Source: DATFRY01 sp963764695
Lineage (GTDB): Bacteria; Myxococcota_A; Polyangia; Haliangiales; Haliangiaceae
Length of the DNA: 64,000 nucleotides
Assembly (NCBI GenBank): GCA_963764695.1
Contig: CAVXTW010000020.1
Location: 992,001-1,056,000 of the forward strand
Direction: 5' to 3'
Under the pieces are notes generated by a model, which saw nothing but the letters and a program-made list of their open reading frames with translations, did not search any database and had not been told where the DNA came from. Positions 45,979-54,203 of this stretch are shown here, piece by piece. Both the position numbers and the translations under genes were made by a program. The stretch's first letter is position 1, and every line of letters begins with the position of its first letter.

Positions 45979-47529
45979 GTGCGCATCATCAGCGTGGGCG
46001 GCGGGCCGGCCGGGCTGTACCTGGGCATCCTGATGAAGCGGGCCGATCCGCGCCATCAGATCACCGTGCTCGAGCGCAACCGGCCCGACGACACCTTCGG
46101 CTTCGGGGTGGTCTTCTCCGACGCGACGCTCGAGAACCTGGGCCGCGCCGATCCCGACAGCTACGCCGCCATCCGCGGCTCGTTCGCCCACTGGGACGAC
46201 ATCGACACCCACTGGCGCGGCCAGGTGCTGCGCTCGACCGGGCACGGCTTCTGCGGCATGGAGCGCCGGGTCCTGCTCGACATCTTGCAGAGGCGCTGCC
46301 TGGAGCTGGGGGTCGAGCTCCGCTTCGAGCACGAGGTGCGCGACCTGGATCAGCTGGCCGCCAGCGCCGACCTGGTGCTGGGGGCCGACGGCGTGGCCAG
46401 CACCGTGCGGGCCGCCCGGGCCGCCGGATTCGGCCCGGAGATCGATGTCCGGCCCAACCGATTTGTCTGGCTGGGCACGACATTTCCGTTCAAGTCCTTC
46501 ACCTTTTACTTCAAGGAGAACGAGCACGGCCTCTGGCGAGTCCACGCCTACCGCTACAGAGATAGCGGGTCGACCTTCATCGTCGAGACCACGGCCGAGG
46601 CGTTCGCCGCAGCCGGCCTGACCCCCGAGAACGAGGACGGCAGCATCGCGTATCTCGAGCGGCTGTTTTCCGCCGAGCTGGGCGGCCACCGCCTGATCAA
46701 GAACCGGTCGATCTGGCGCAACTTCCCGACCGTGCGCAATCGATCGTGGCACGACCGCAACGTGGTGCTCATGGGCGACGCGGCCCACACGGCCCACTTC
46801 TCGATCGGCTCGGGCACCAAGCTGGCCCTGGAGGACTCGATCGCGCTGGCCGAGGCGCTCCTGGCCGGGGGGGACGTCGAGGCCGCGCTCGACCGCTACG
46901 AGGCAGCGCGGCGCCCGCCGGTGGAGTCGCTGCAGCGCGCGGCGCAGGTCAGCCTGGAGTGGTTCGAGGGGACCGAGCGCTACCGCTCCATGGACGGGAT
47001 CCAGCTGGCCTTCAGCCTGCTCACCCGCTCGCTGCGGGTCTCGCACGACAACCTGGCGCGGCGCGATCCCGCGCTGGTGGCCCAGGTGGACCGCTGGTTC
47101 GCGGCGCGCGAGGGCGTGGAGACCCGGCCGCCGGCGCTGGTGCCGGTCCGGCTGGGCGGCGTGGCGCTGGCCAACCGGATCGCCGTCGAGGACGCCGCCG
47201 CGGCGGCCGCGGTGCGCGCGACGCACGGCGTGGAGCCCGGCCTGGTGCTCGACGCGGCAGGGCTGCGCATCGCGCGCGTGCCGGGCGGCGACGGGGCGCG
47301 CGCCGTGTCGCTTGCGGCCGATGCGCTGGCCGGCGGCGCCGACGCCGTGCTGGTGGGCGAGAGCCGGCCCGGGACGGCCCGGCAGGCCAGCGTCGCCGTC
47401 GCCGACCGGGTGCGCAACGAGGCCGGGGTGCCGACCATCGTGGCCGGCGGCATCGCGTCGCTCGACGACGTGTCCACGATCGTGGCCGCGGGCCGCGCGG
47501 ATCTGTGCGTCCTCGACGTCGCGCGGTGA
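45979..47529 (+). CDS. FAD monooxygenase of the salicylyl-CoA/2-aminobenzoyl-CoA type with vestigial OYE domain
   Basis: 516 residues. The N-terminal ~370 residues are a flavin monooxygenase: dinucleotide fold VGGGPAGLYLGILMKR, DTFGFGVVFSDATL, and FAD-binding VVLMGDAAHTAHFSIGSGTK. This is the sequence type of bifunctional salicylyl-CoA 5-hydroxylase and 2-aminobenzoyl-CoA monooxygenase/reductase, normally ~770 residues with a full Old-Yellow-Enzyme barrel. Here only ~140 residues follow: the barrel start (PVRLGGVALANRI) is joined almost directly to its end (AGVPTIVAGGIASLDD). The reductase half cannot be active, but the hydroxylase half looks intact. CoA-thioester aromatic degradation is the inferred role. 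Confidence 0.8.
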   Translation: MRIISVGGGPAGLYLGILMKRADPRHQITVLERNRPDDTFGFGVVFSDATLENLGRADPDSYAAIRGSFAHWDDIDTHWRGQVLRSTGHGFCGMERRVLLDILQRRCLELGVELRFEHEVRDLDQLAASADLVLGADGVASTVRAARAAGFGPEIDVRPNRFVWLGTTFPFKSFTFYFKENEHGLWRVHAYRYRDSGSTFIVETTAEAFAAAGLTPENEDGSIAYLERLFSAELGGHRLIKNRSIWRNFPTVRNRSWHDRNVVLMGDAAHTAHFSIGSGTKLALEDSIALAEALLAGGDVEAALDRYEAARRPPVESLQRAAQVSLEWFEGTERYRSMDGIQLAFSLLTRSLRVSHDNLARRDPALVAQVDRWFAAREGVETRPPALVPVRLGGVALANRIAVEDAAAAAAVRATHGVEPGLVLDAAGLRIARVPGGDGARAVSLAADALAGGADAVLVGESRPGTARQASVAVADRVRNEAGVPTIVAGGIASLDDVSTIVAAGRADLCVLDVAR

Positions 47530-47714
47530 TCGCCGTCGCGCCGTCGGGCAGTGCGGGCAGCGCACCCCCACGCGGGTGACCCGGGCGGCCTGACCGACGG
47601 AAAGACGCCGCGATCCCCCGTGACCGCGAGCACTCGTCAAGATCTGACGCGCGTGGAATTCTGGATCACCCCTGGGCGGTTACTTTCCTGAATGGCCGTT
47701 CGAGGACCCGAGCC

Positions 47715-47855
47715 ATGAGAACCACGAGGTCTCGAATCTTCACTCTCGTCTGTGTCGTCGCGATGCTCACCGGACTCGCGTGCGCCGCGTGGGCGCATGC
47801 GGCGCTCGATCGGGAGCTCGAGCGCGCGGCGGACCGCATCGGCCTCGCGGCTTGA
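47715..47855 (+). CDS. 46-residue small membrane or exported protein
   Basis: ATG 47715 opens 46 codons encoding a basic start (MRTTRSRIF), a hydrophobic segment (TLVCVVAMLTGLACAAWAHA) and a short amphipathic tail rich in Arg, Glu and Leu. CGAGGACCC lies just upstream as a possible ribosome site. The hydrophobic segment is followed by AHA, a possible signal-peptidase site. It lies 33 bp before the first DUF4139 gene, in an otherwise empty stretch (47530-47888). No family is known. Confidence 0.4.
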   Translation: MRTTRSRIFTLVCVVAMLTGLACAAWAHAALDRELERAADRIGLAA

Positions 47856-47888
47856 CAGGGTCGCCGGGGCAGCCGACGCTGACGAGCG

Positions 47889-50171
47889 ATGACACCACAG
47901 GGGGTCGCGTCCCGGATCGACGCGGTGACGGTGTATCGCCGCGGCGCACGGGTCACGCGGGTGGCGGACATCGCCGCCGACGGCGGTAGCTTTCCGCGCA
48001 CGGTCAGGATCGGGGGGCTCCCGCTGGGGCTGGAGGACGGAAGTGTGCGGGCGCGGGTGGAGGCGGGGTCCGCCGTGGGCAACGGCGCCACCGACGGCGC
48101 GCTGCCGGCCGCTGTCGATCTGCGCGTGGTGCTCGACGTGCCGGAGCTCGACCCGTCGCTGCGCCCGGCCGACGACGCCGAGCTGGAGGCGGCGCGGCTC
48201 GAGGAGCAGCGACTCGAGCGCGAGGTCGCCCACCTCGAGCACCAGGCCGCCCAGCTCGAGCGCCTGCAGCTGGTGCCGCGGCCGCGCGGCAAGACCGGAG
48301 CGGCCCCGCCGCCGTCGCCCACCGCCTCGCGCCTGTCGCTCATCCGTTTCAAGGCCGAGCGCGTCCGCCTGCTGGCCGACAGGCTGCGCCAGTCGCGCGA
48401 CCGGCTCGACGCGGCGCACAGGCGGCGCGAGCTGCTCGAGGATCAGGCGCGCCGCGCCACCAGCGCCCGCCAGGCCCACGAGCACGAGCTGCGCAAGGCG
48501 GTGCTGATCTCGCTGCGCGGTGGGCGCGAGGATCTCCCGTCCATCCGCCTGCACCTGGACTACCTGGTGCCGGGCGCGCGCTGGGCCCCGGCCTACGCGC
48601 TGCGCTTCGACGAGGGCATGACCGGCGCTGCGCTGTCGGCGCGCGCGATCGTCGCCCAGGACACCGGCGAGGACTGGCGCCAGGTGGCGCTCACGCTGTC
48701 GACCGCCGAGGCCCAGGCGTGGAACGAGCTGCCGGATCTGGCCTCGATCCGGATCGGTCGCCGCCAGCCGACCCCGCCGCGGGTGGGCTGGCGTCCGCCG
48801 CCGACCGGCGTCGACGAGCTTTACAGCGACTGGGACCGCGTGTTCGGCGCCCGGGTGCCGCGGCCGACGCCGAGCGTCAACGGGGAGGGTGGCCTGCTCG
48901 ACGAGCCGACCCGGGTCATCCCGGTGCCGGCCTCGGCCGATCCCAACGCGATCACCGGCGTGGTGCCGGGCGTGGTGCAGGCGGCGCTGGAGCGCATGCG
49001 CGGCGACGACTTCGACGAGGACACCGCGGTGCGCGGCGCGGTGCCTCCGCCGGCGGCGCGGCGCGAGAGCCGCGCCCGGCGCATCACCGCCGGCGTTGCC
49101 GCGGCCGCCGCGATGCCGGCCGCGCTGGCCCGCAACCTGGGTGGCCGGGCCGACCGCCGCCAGACCCTGATGGCGCCGCCGCCGCCCGCACCCGGCGGAG
49201 GCGGCATCCCGATGAACATGTTGGCGCAGGCGCCGCTGGCTCCCGAGCCGACGCAGCCGGCCATCGGCCGATCGGTCGAGGTGGAGGCCAGCGCCGACAT
49301 GTTGCGCTACGGCGACCTGCGCATGTCGCCGCCGTCGTCGCGGCGGCGCGGGCGCCTGGCCCTGGCCAGCCGGGTCGAGCTTTACCTGGCGCTGCTCATC
49401 GAGCAGCGGGTCGAGGTCCGCTTCGACGTGCTCGGCGCGGTCGAGAGCGCGCGCCACCGCTCGCTGGCCGTGTCCTTGCCGCCCGGCGTGGTGCTGGCCT
49501 GGGCCGAGGGCTACGACTACGCCTACCGGGCCGAGGCGCGGGTCGACGTGCCGTCGGACGGAGACTCGCACTCCTTGCCGCTGGTCGAGCGCACCGCGGC
49601 CAGCGAGCCGCTCTTCGTGGTGGTGCCGCGCGAGTCGACCGACGTGTTCCGCACCGCGACGGTCGAGAACCCGCTCGACTCGCCGCTCCTGCCCGGCTCG
49701 GTCAACGTCTATCTGCGCGGCGACTTCCTGCTGACCAGCCGGGTGGAGCTCACCCCGCCGCGCGGCAAGTTCACCGTCGGCCTCGGCGTCGAGCAGGGCA
49801 TCAAGGTGGCGCGCAACACCCGCTACCGCGAGGAGAGCGCCGGATTGATGGGCGGCGCGCTGCTCCTGCGCCACCAGATCCACGTCGAGCTGCGCAGCAA
49901 CCTGGGCCAGCCGGCGCCGATCGAGGTGCGCGAGCGCATCCCGGTCGCGCGCGAGGAGGACGACGACGTCCAGGTGTCGGTGCAGGCGGTGCGGCCGCAG
50001 TGGGAAGAGTGGCTCCAGGACCAGGCGCGGCCGAGCGAGGCGGGGCTGCGCGGCGGATATCGCTGGCGCCTGAACCTGGCCGCCGGCGCGCGCGAGGAGC
50101 TGCGCGCCGACTACGACATCAGGATCCCGGCCAAGCAGGAGCTGGCCGGCGGCAACCGGCGGGAGGAGTAG
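47889..50171 (+). CDS. DUF4139/DUF4140 (mucoidy-inhibitor-like) protein 1
   Basis: 760 residues with no signal peptide. The N-terminal domain (IDAVTVYRRGARVTRVADI) is DUF4140; a coiled coil follows (~95-215, EAARLEEQRLEREVAHLEHQ). The C-terminal half is a DUF4139 beta-domain (LDYLVPGARWAPAYALRF, AIVAQDTGEDWRQVALTLST) interrupted by a ~250-residue Pro/Ala/Arg-rich insertion (about 285-475). Related proteins are linked to mucoidy or envelope phenotypes, but the biochemical role is unknown. ATG 47889 is used. The next DUF4139 gene starts 5 bp after its stop. Confidence 0.8.
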   Translation: MTPQGVASRIDAVTVYRRGARVTRVADIAADGGSFPRTVRIGGLPLGLEDGSVRARVEAGSAVGNGATDGALPAAVDLRVVLDVPELDPSLRPADDAELEAARLEEQRLEREVAHLEHQAAQLERLQLVPRPRGKTGAAPPPSPTASRLSLIRFKAERVRLLADRLRQSRDRLDAAHRRRELLEDQARRATSARQAHEHELRKAVLISLRGGREDLPSIRLHLDYLVPGARWAPAYALRFDEGMTGAALSARAIVAQDTGEDWRQVALTLSTAEAQAWNELPDLASIRIGRRQPTPPRVGWRPPPTGVDELYSDWDRVFGARVPRPTPSVNGEGGLLDEPTRVIPVPASADPNAITGVVPGVVQAALERMRGDDFDEDTAVRGAVPPPAARRESRARRITAGVAAAAAMPAALARNLGGRADRRQTLMAPPPPAPGGGGIPMNMLAQAPLAPEPTQPAIGRSVEVEASADMLRYGDLRMSPPSSRRRGRLALASRVELYLALLIEQRVEVRFDVLGAVESARHRSLAVSLPPGVVLAWAEGYDYAYRAEARVDVPSDGDSHSLPLVERTAASEPLFVVVPRESTDVFRTATVENPLDSPLLPGSVNVYLRGDFLLTSRVELTPPRGKFTVGLGVEQGIKVARNTRYREESAGLMGGALLLRHQIHVELRSNLGQPAPIEVRERIPVAREEDDDVQVSVQAVRPQWEEWLQDQARPSEAGLRGGYRWRLNLAAGAREELRADYDIRIPAKQELAGGNRREE

Positions 50172-50176
50172 CCGCG

Positions 50177-51802
50177 ATGGCGCGCGAGGACCGCACTGAC
50201 GACCGGGGCCGCGAGGCGCGGGTAGTCGATCTGCCGGTGATGACGGTGCAGCTGCTCGAGGACCGGGCCCACGTGGTGCGGCGCGGCAGCCTGCAACTGG
50301 GCGGGACGGTGGAGCGCATCCGCGTCGAGCGGGTGGCGCCGGTGGCCAGCGACCGGACCCTGGCGGTGGCGCTGGTCGAGGGGACCGGCGTGACCGTCGT
50401 CGACGCGCGCATCCGCCGCCGCGCGGTGGTGCGGCTGCGCGACGGGGAGGCGTCCCCGTCGGACGTGCGCCCGGAGCGCGACGCGCTGGAGCGCGAGCGC
50501 GACCAGCTGATGCAGAAGGCGGCCGAGCTGCGCGGCGAGCGCGAGGGGGCAGGGCGCGAGGCGGCGGCGCTGGACCGGGCCGCTGCCCTGGCCATGGGCG
50601 AGCTTGGCGAGGACGTGGCCTGGGGCACGCCGGTTGACGAGTCCTGGGGCGCGCGGCTCGACGAGCTGGCGGCCGCGCAGGGCGCGCTGATCCGCCGCCA
50701 GGTCGAGCTGGACCGCGAGATGGACCGCCTCGACGATCTGCTCGAGCGCCTCAACGCACGCATCGCCGCCTTCGACGGCCCGGCCGAGGAGGAGCGGGCC
50801 GATCTGGAGATCGATCTCCAGGGCACGGCCGGCGCGGCCTGCGTGCTGCGCGTGGACTACGTGGTGCCGGGCGCGTGCTGGCGTCCCTGCCACACGGCGC
50901 GGCTGTCCGACGGCGAGGGGGGCAAGTCCGCCCAGGTCGAGATCGAGACCGACGCCTGCGTGTGGCAGAACACCGGCGAGGACTGGCGCGAGGTCGAGCT
51001 GGTGCTGTCGACGGAGCGCCCCTCGCTCGGCGTCGAGCCGCCGCGGCTGGCCAGCGACGTGCTGCGCGCGGTGCGGCGCAGCGAGACGGTCGTGGTCGAG
51101 GCCCGCGAGCAGGAGATCGAGACGGCCGGCCTCGGCACCGGCGACGCCGCGCCGCGGGCGATCTCTGCGGAGCTGCCCGGCATCGACGACGCCGGCGAGG
51201 TGCAGACCTGGCGCGCGCCGGAGCGGGCCACCGTCCCGTCCGACGGCCGGCCCTACCGGGTCCGCCTGGGCTCGTTCCGCGGCGACGCCGAGCTCGAGCT
51301 GGTCGCCTTCCCCGAGCTCAGTCCGTCGGTGCTGCTCAAGAGCGCGCAGGACAACCGCGGCACCGGACCGCTGCTGGCCGGACCGGTCAACCTGGTCCGC
51401 TCCAGCGGGCTGTGCGGCCGCACCTCGATCCGCTACGTGGCGCCGGGCGAGCGCTTCGAGCTGGGCTGGGGCCCGGACGCCGACCTGCGCGTGTCGCGCG
51501 AGGTCGAGGCGCTCGACGAGAAGTCGCGCATGCTGAGCTCGTGGGCGGTGCGCCGCACCCTGGTGCGGGTCAAGCTGTCCAACCTGGGAGCCGAGCCGCG
51601 CAAGCTGTCGGTGACCGAGCGGCTGCCGGTCTCCGAGATCGAGAAGGTGCGCATCTCGGTCGACGCCGAGCGCGTCACCGGGAGAAGGAAGCCGGACGAG
51701 AACGGCTTCCTGCGCTGGCAGGTGGCGCTCGAGCCGTTCGGCCACGACGAGCTGGAGCTGGTCTGGGAGCTCCGCCGCCACGAGGACGTGGTCGGCGTCT
51801 GA
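50177..51802 (+). CDS. DUF4139/DUF4140 protein 2 (paralogue)
   Basis: 541 residues, a shorter paralogue of the preceding protein without the long insertion. DUF4140 segment VMTVQLLEDRAHVVRRGSLQ, coiled coil (~95-200, LERERDQLMQKAAELRGERE) and DUF4139 core with LRVDYVVPGACWRPCHTARL, CVWQNTGEDWREVELVLST and FELGWGPDADLRVSRE. ATG 50177 has GGGAGGAG about eight bases upstream, and the gene follows its paralogue by 5 bp, so both are made together and could form a hetero-oligomer. No export signal is seen. Confidence 0.85.
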   Translation: MAREDRTDDRGREARVVDLPVMTVQLLEDRAHVVRRGSLQLGGTVERIRVERVAPVASDRTLAVALVEGTGVTVVDARIRRRAVVRLRDGEASPSDVRPERDALERERDQLMQKAAELRGEREGAGREAAALDRAAALAMGELGEDVAWGTPVDESWGARLDELAAAQGALIRRQVELDREMDRLDDLLERLNARIAAFDGPAEEERADLEIDLQGTAGAACVLRVDYVVPGACWRPCHTARLSDGEGGKSAQVEIETDACVWQNTGEDWREVELVLSTERPSLGVEPPRLASDVLRAVRRSETVVVEAREQEIETAGLGTGDAAPRAISAELPGIDDAGEVQTWRAPERATVPSDGRPYRVRLGSFRGDAELELVAFPELSPSVLLKSAQDNRGTGPLLAGPVNLVRSSGLCGRTSIRYVAPGERFELGWGPDADLRVSREVEALDEKSRMLSSWAVRRTLVRVKLSNLGAEPRKLSVTERLPVSEIEKVRISVDAERVTGRRKPDENGFLRWQVALEPFGHDELELVWELRRHEDVVGV

Positions 51803-51827
51803 CTCCGGTTGGCCCGGCGGGATCGAG

Positions 51828-52673
51828 CTACAGCACGCCGGAGAAGAGCGGGGCCAGCTTGGCCACCGTCGCGTCGTGCACGCTGCCGTTGGAAGCGAGC
51901 AGGCCGCGGGTGTGCGCGATGACCTCGCTGTCGTAGCGCAGCGGCTCGCCCTGGATGTCGCTGATCCTGCCGCCCGCCTCGACCAGCAGCGCCTCGGGAG
52001 CGCAGGTGTCCCAGCTGGAGGTCTTCGACGACGGGTTGACGTACAGGTCGCGCTCGCCCAGCGCGATGGTGCCCAGCTTGAGGCCGACCGAGCCGATGTT
52101 CGTCTCGTTGGAGATGCCGAGCGCGCTCTTGACCTGATCGATGCTCGACCCGCGGTGCGACTTCGACGCGACCAGGCGCACGTCCGGCAGCTGCGAGATG
52201 GTCGACACGTGCGCGCGCACCGGCGCGGCGCCCGGCGCGCTCAGCCAGGTGCCTGCCCCCCGCGTCGCGGAGAACAGCCGATCGTGCACCGGCTGGTAGA
52301 TGACGCCGACCGCGGGCCGGTGGGCCAGGCACAGCCCGATCATCACGCAGAAGCCGTCCTCGCCGCGGATGAAGTCCTTGGTGCCGTCGATCGGGTCGAT
52401 GTACCAGACCCGCTCGGCGTGGAGGCGGCGCAGATCGTCGGCGTTCTCCTCGGAGATGATGACGTCGTCCGGGAACGCTCGCTGCAGCCCGCCGACGATA
52501 AGCTCCGAGGCCTGGCGATCCGCGATGGTGACCGGCTCGTTGCCCGCCTTGCGCTCGACCTCGAGCTGGCCGCCGTGGAACTTGAGCACCAGCTGCCCGG
52601 CCTGACGGGCCAGCTGCTCCGCGGCGGCGGCCTCGCGGGCCAGCGCGCTGCTGGTGATCGGGGTGCCGTCCAT
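51828..52673 (-). CDS. cysQ: CysQ-like 3'(2'),5'-bisphosphate nucleotidase / inositol monophosphatase family
   Basis: 281 residues. Family metal-binding motifs are present: ISEEN, DPIDGTKDF and WDTCAPEALLVEAGG. DPIDGTKDFIRG and the length favour CysQ, which removes the 3'-phosphate from PAP/PAPS, over inositol monophosphatase, though the family is promiscuous. The ATG at 52673 shares one base with the TGA of the upstream MaoC gene (TGATG), so translation is coupled. The pairing of CysQ with a MaoC hydratase has no obvious metabolic reason. Confidence 0.85.
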   Translation of the reverse strand: MDGTPITSSALAREAAAAEQLARQAGQLVLKFHGGQLEVERKAGNEPVTIADRQASELIVGGLQRAFPDDVIISEENADDLRRLHAERVWYIDPIDGTKDFIRGEDGFCVMIGLCLAHRPAVGVIYQPVHDRLFSATRGAGTWLSAPGAAPVRAHVSTISQLPDVRLVASKSHRGSSIDQVKSALGISNETNIGSVGLKLGTIALGERDLYVNPSSKTSSWDTCAPEALLVEAGGRISDIQGEPLRYDSEVIAHTRGLLASNGSVHDATVAKLAPLFSGVL

Positions 52674-53509
52674 CAGGAGGCCACCTCGGCGACGGCGTGC
52701 GACAGCACGACCTTGTCCTCCTGCGTCTTGACCTGCACGAACCACTGGCCGGGCTGGACCTCCCAGCCGGACGTGGTGAGCGTGTCGCCCGGGAAGACCA
52801 CGCCGCTGAAGCGCGCCGCGAAGCTGCGCAGCCGCGCCGGATCGCCGCCGCACGCGGTCGCCACCAGCGCGCGCCCGGCGAAGCCGTAGGTGCACAGCCC
52901 GTGCAGGATCGGGCGGTCGAATTTCGCGATGCGGGCCGCCTCCGGTGCGATATGGAGCGGGTTGAGGTCGCCCGACAGTCGGTACAGCGCCGCCTGCTCG
53001 GGCGCGGTGGCCTGGGTCTCGGCGAAGTCCGGCGCGCGATCGGGCGGCTCGGCCGCGCGCGCTTCCGGACCGCGCGGACCGCCGAAGCCGCCCTCGCCGC
53101 GCACGAACAGCGAGAACTCGTTCTCGAACAGCGGCTCGCCGCCGCCGTCGGTGGTGCGCGCCACCACCACGACCAGGGCGCCCTTGCCCTTGTCGTAGAT
53201 GCCGGTCACCTCGGCCTGCGTGACCAGCTCACCCTGGGGCGGGATGGGCCGGCCCACGCGGATGGTCTGCTCGCCGTGCAGGATCGACATCGGGCTGGCA
53301 CCCAGCGCGCCCACCACCTGGAACAGGGCCCGGAACGACGGCACCACGGCGAAGGTCGGCAGCACCTTGGGGCCGCGCCCCTCGTACAGATAGTCGAGCT
53401 CGCCCAGCCGGGCTCCGACGCCGAGCGCATAGATGACGGTATCGCGCCATGTATAGGCGTGGCGCACCGGCTCGAGCGGCGCGCCGACGAGATCGAGCTT
53501 GAGAGCCAT
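52673..53509 (-). CDS. MaoC-family (R)-specific enoyl-CoA hydratase, double hot-dog
   Basis: 278 residues, the length of two hot-dog folds as in the hydratase-2 part of peroxisomal MFE-2. The hydratase-2 motif YRLSGDLNPLHIAPEAA contains the catalytic Asp and His, followed by RPILHGLCTYGFAGRAL. It would hydrate trans-2-enoyl-CoA to (R)-3-hydroxyacyl-CoA. ATG 53509 is chosen because an in-frame ATG at 53527 adds only MLRCPA. The CysQ gene is translationally coupled downstream. Confidence 0.85.
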   Translation of the reverse strand: MALKLDLVGAPLEPVRHAYTWRDTVIYALGVGARLGELDYLYEGRGPKVLPTFAVVPSFRALFQVVGALGASPMSILHGEQTIRVGRPIPPQGELVTQAEVTGIYDKGKGALVVVVARTTDGGGEPLFENEFSLFVRGEGGFGGPRGPEARAAEPPDRAPDFAETQATAPEQAALYRLSGDLNPLHIAPEAARIAKFDRPILHGLCTYGFAGRALVATACGGDPARLRSFAARFSGVVFPGDTLTTSGWEVQPGQWFVQVKTQEDKVVLSHAVAEVAS

Positions 53510-53534
53510 GGCCGGGCACCTTAGCACGGCTCCC

Positions 53535-53555
53535 GCCTGCCCCCGACGGGCAGGC
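53535..53555 (-). terminator. GC-rich hairpin after response regulator gene
   Basis: GCCTGCCC (53535-53542) pairs perfectly with GGGCAGGC (53548-53555) across a five-base loop. It starts five bases after the stop of the response regulator gene on the minus strand. No T-tract follows, so it is a weak terminator candidate or an mRNA 3' stabiliser. Confidence 0.35.
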
Positions 53556-53560
53556 TGCGG

Positions 53561-53974
53561 TCAGGACGCGCCGCTGGCGCCGCTGGCACCGTTGGCGCCG
53601 TTGCTGCCGTTGGGCGCGCACAGGCGCGAGACGATGCCCAGCAGCGAGTCGAGCCGGAGCGGCTTGATGAGATAGCCGGCGGTCTTGAGCGCCAGCGCGT
53701 GGCGGGCCACGTCGCCCGCGCCCGAGAGCAGCACCACCGGAATCGCTGTCAGGGCCGGCTCCTCGAGCTGCCTGGCCCTGAAGTCCCATCCGTTCATGAC
53801 CGGCATCATGAGGTCGAGCAGGATGAGGCCGACCTGCTCGCTGTTCTCCCCCAGGAAATCGAGCGCCTCCTGTCCGTTGGCCACGGTGCTCACGGCGTAG
53901 CCCTCGGAGCGCAAGATATCCGCGAGATCGAGCCTGATGTCAACGTCGTCTTCCACGAGGAGGATCGATCTCAA
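53561..53974 (-). CDS. Single-domain response regulator (receiver only)
   Basis: 137 residues. The receiver domain has acidic pocket VEDD (7-10), phospho-acceptor D54 (LILLDLMMP), and conserved Ser and Lys (VVLLSGAGD, YLIKP). The tail is a low-complexity Asn/Gly/Ala/Ser stretch and carries no output domain, as in CheY-like or relay proteins. TTG 53974 is preferred as start because AAGGGGAAAGGG sits nine or more bases upstream and the protein then begins directly with the receiver strand (RSILLVEDD); ATG 54082 would add an unstructured leader. No kinase gene is adjacent. Confidence 0.75.
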   Translation of the reverse strand: MRSILLVEDDVDIRLDLADILRSEGYAVSTVANGQEALDFLGENSEQVGLILLDLMMPVMNGWDFRARQLEEPALTAIPVVLLSGAGDVARHALALKTAGYLIKPLRLDSLLGIVSRLCAPNGSNGANGASGASGAS

Positions 53975-54137
53975 GACGCGGAGCCCTTTCCCCTTGCAGC
54001 GCGATCCCGCGCATGAAGGATTTCGGACGGAAAGGACATCACCTTGAGGAAGTCCGGCATCAGGCCTCGCTCCACGGCACACCCCTGGACAGGAGGGACC
54101 CCTCCAGGGCGAAGCGCCCCCCGGCGCTCGAAATTCC

Positions 54138-54166
54138 AGCTAATGATCCGAGCGACGACCTGTCAA
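54138..54166 (-). promoter_or_regulatory. Candidate housekeeping promoter for the response regulator
   Basis: On the minus strand a perfect TTGACA (54166-54161) is followed after 17 bases by TTAGCT (54143-54138). Transcription would start near 54130, giving a ~155-base leader that contains two GC-rich hairpins (around 54066-54125). The -10 is weak (three of six matches). Confidence 0.35.
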
Positions 54167-54203
54167 GCAAAGCGAGGCTCGACCGCGCCTGCTTCGCGCC
54201 GGG

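Noticed and set aside
44689..47640. Open frame of 983 codons on the minus strand
   Set aside because: Lies opposite the conserved protein and the monooxygenase and has the same shadow composition; no start context or motif.
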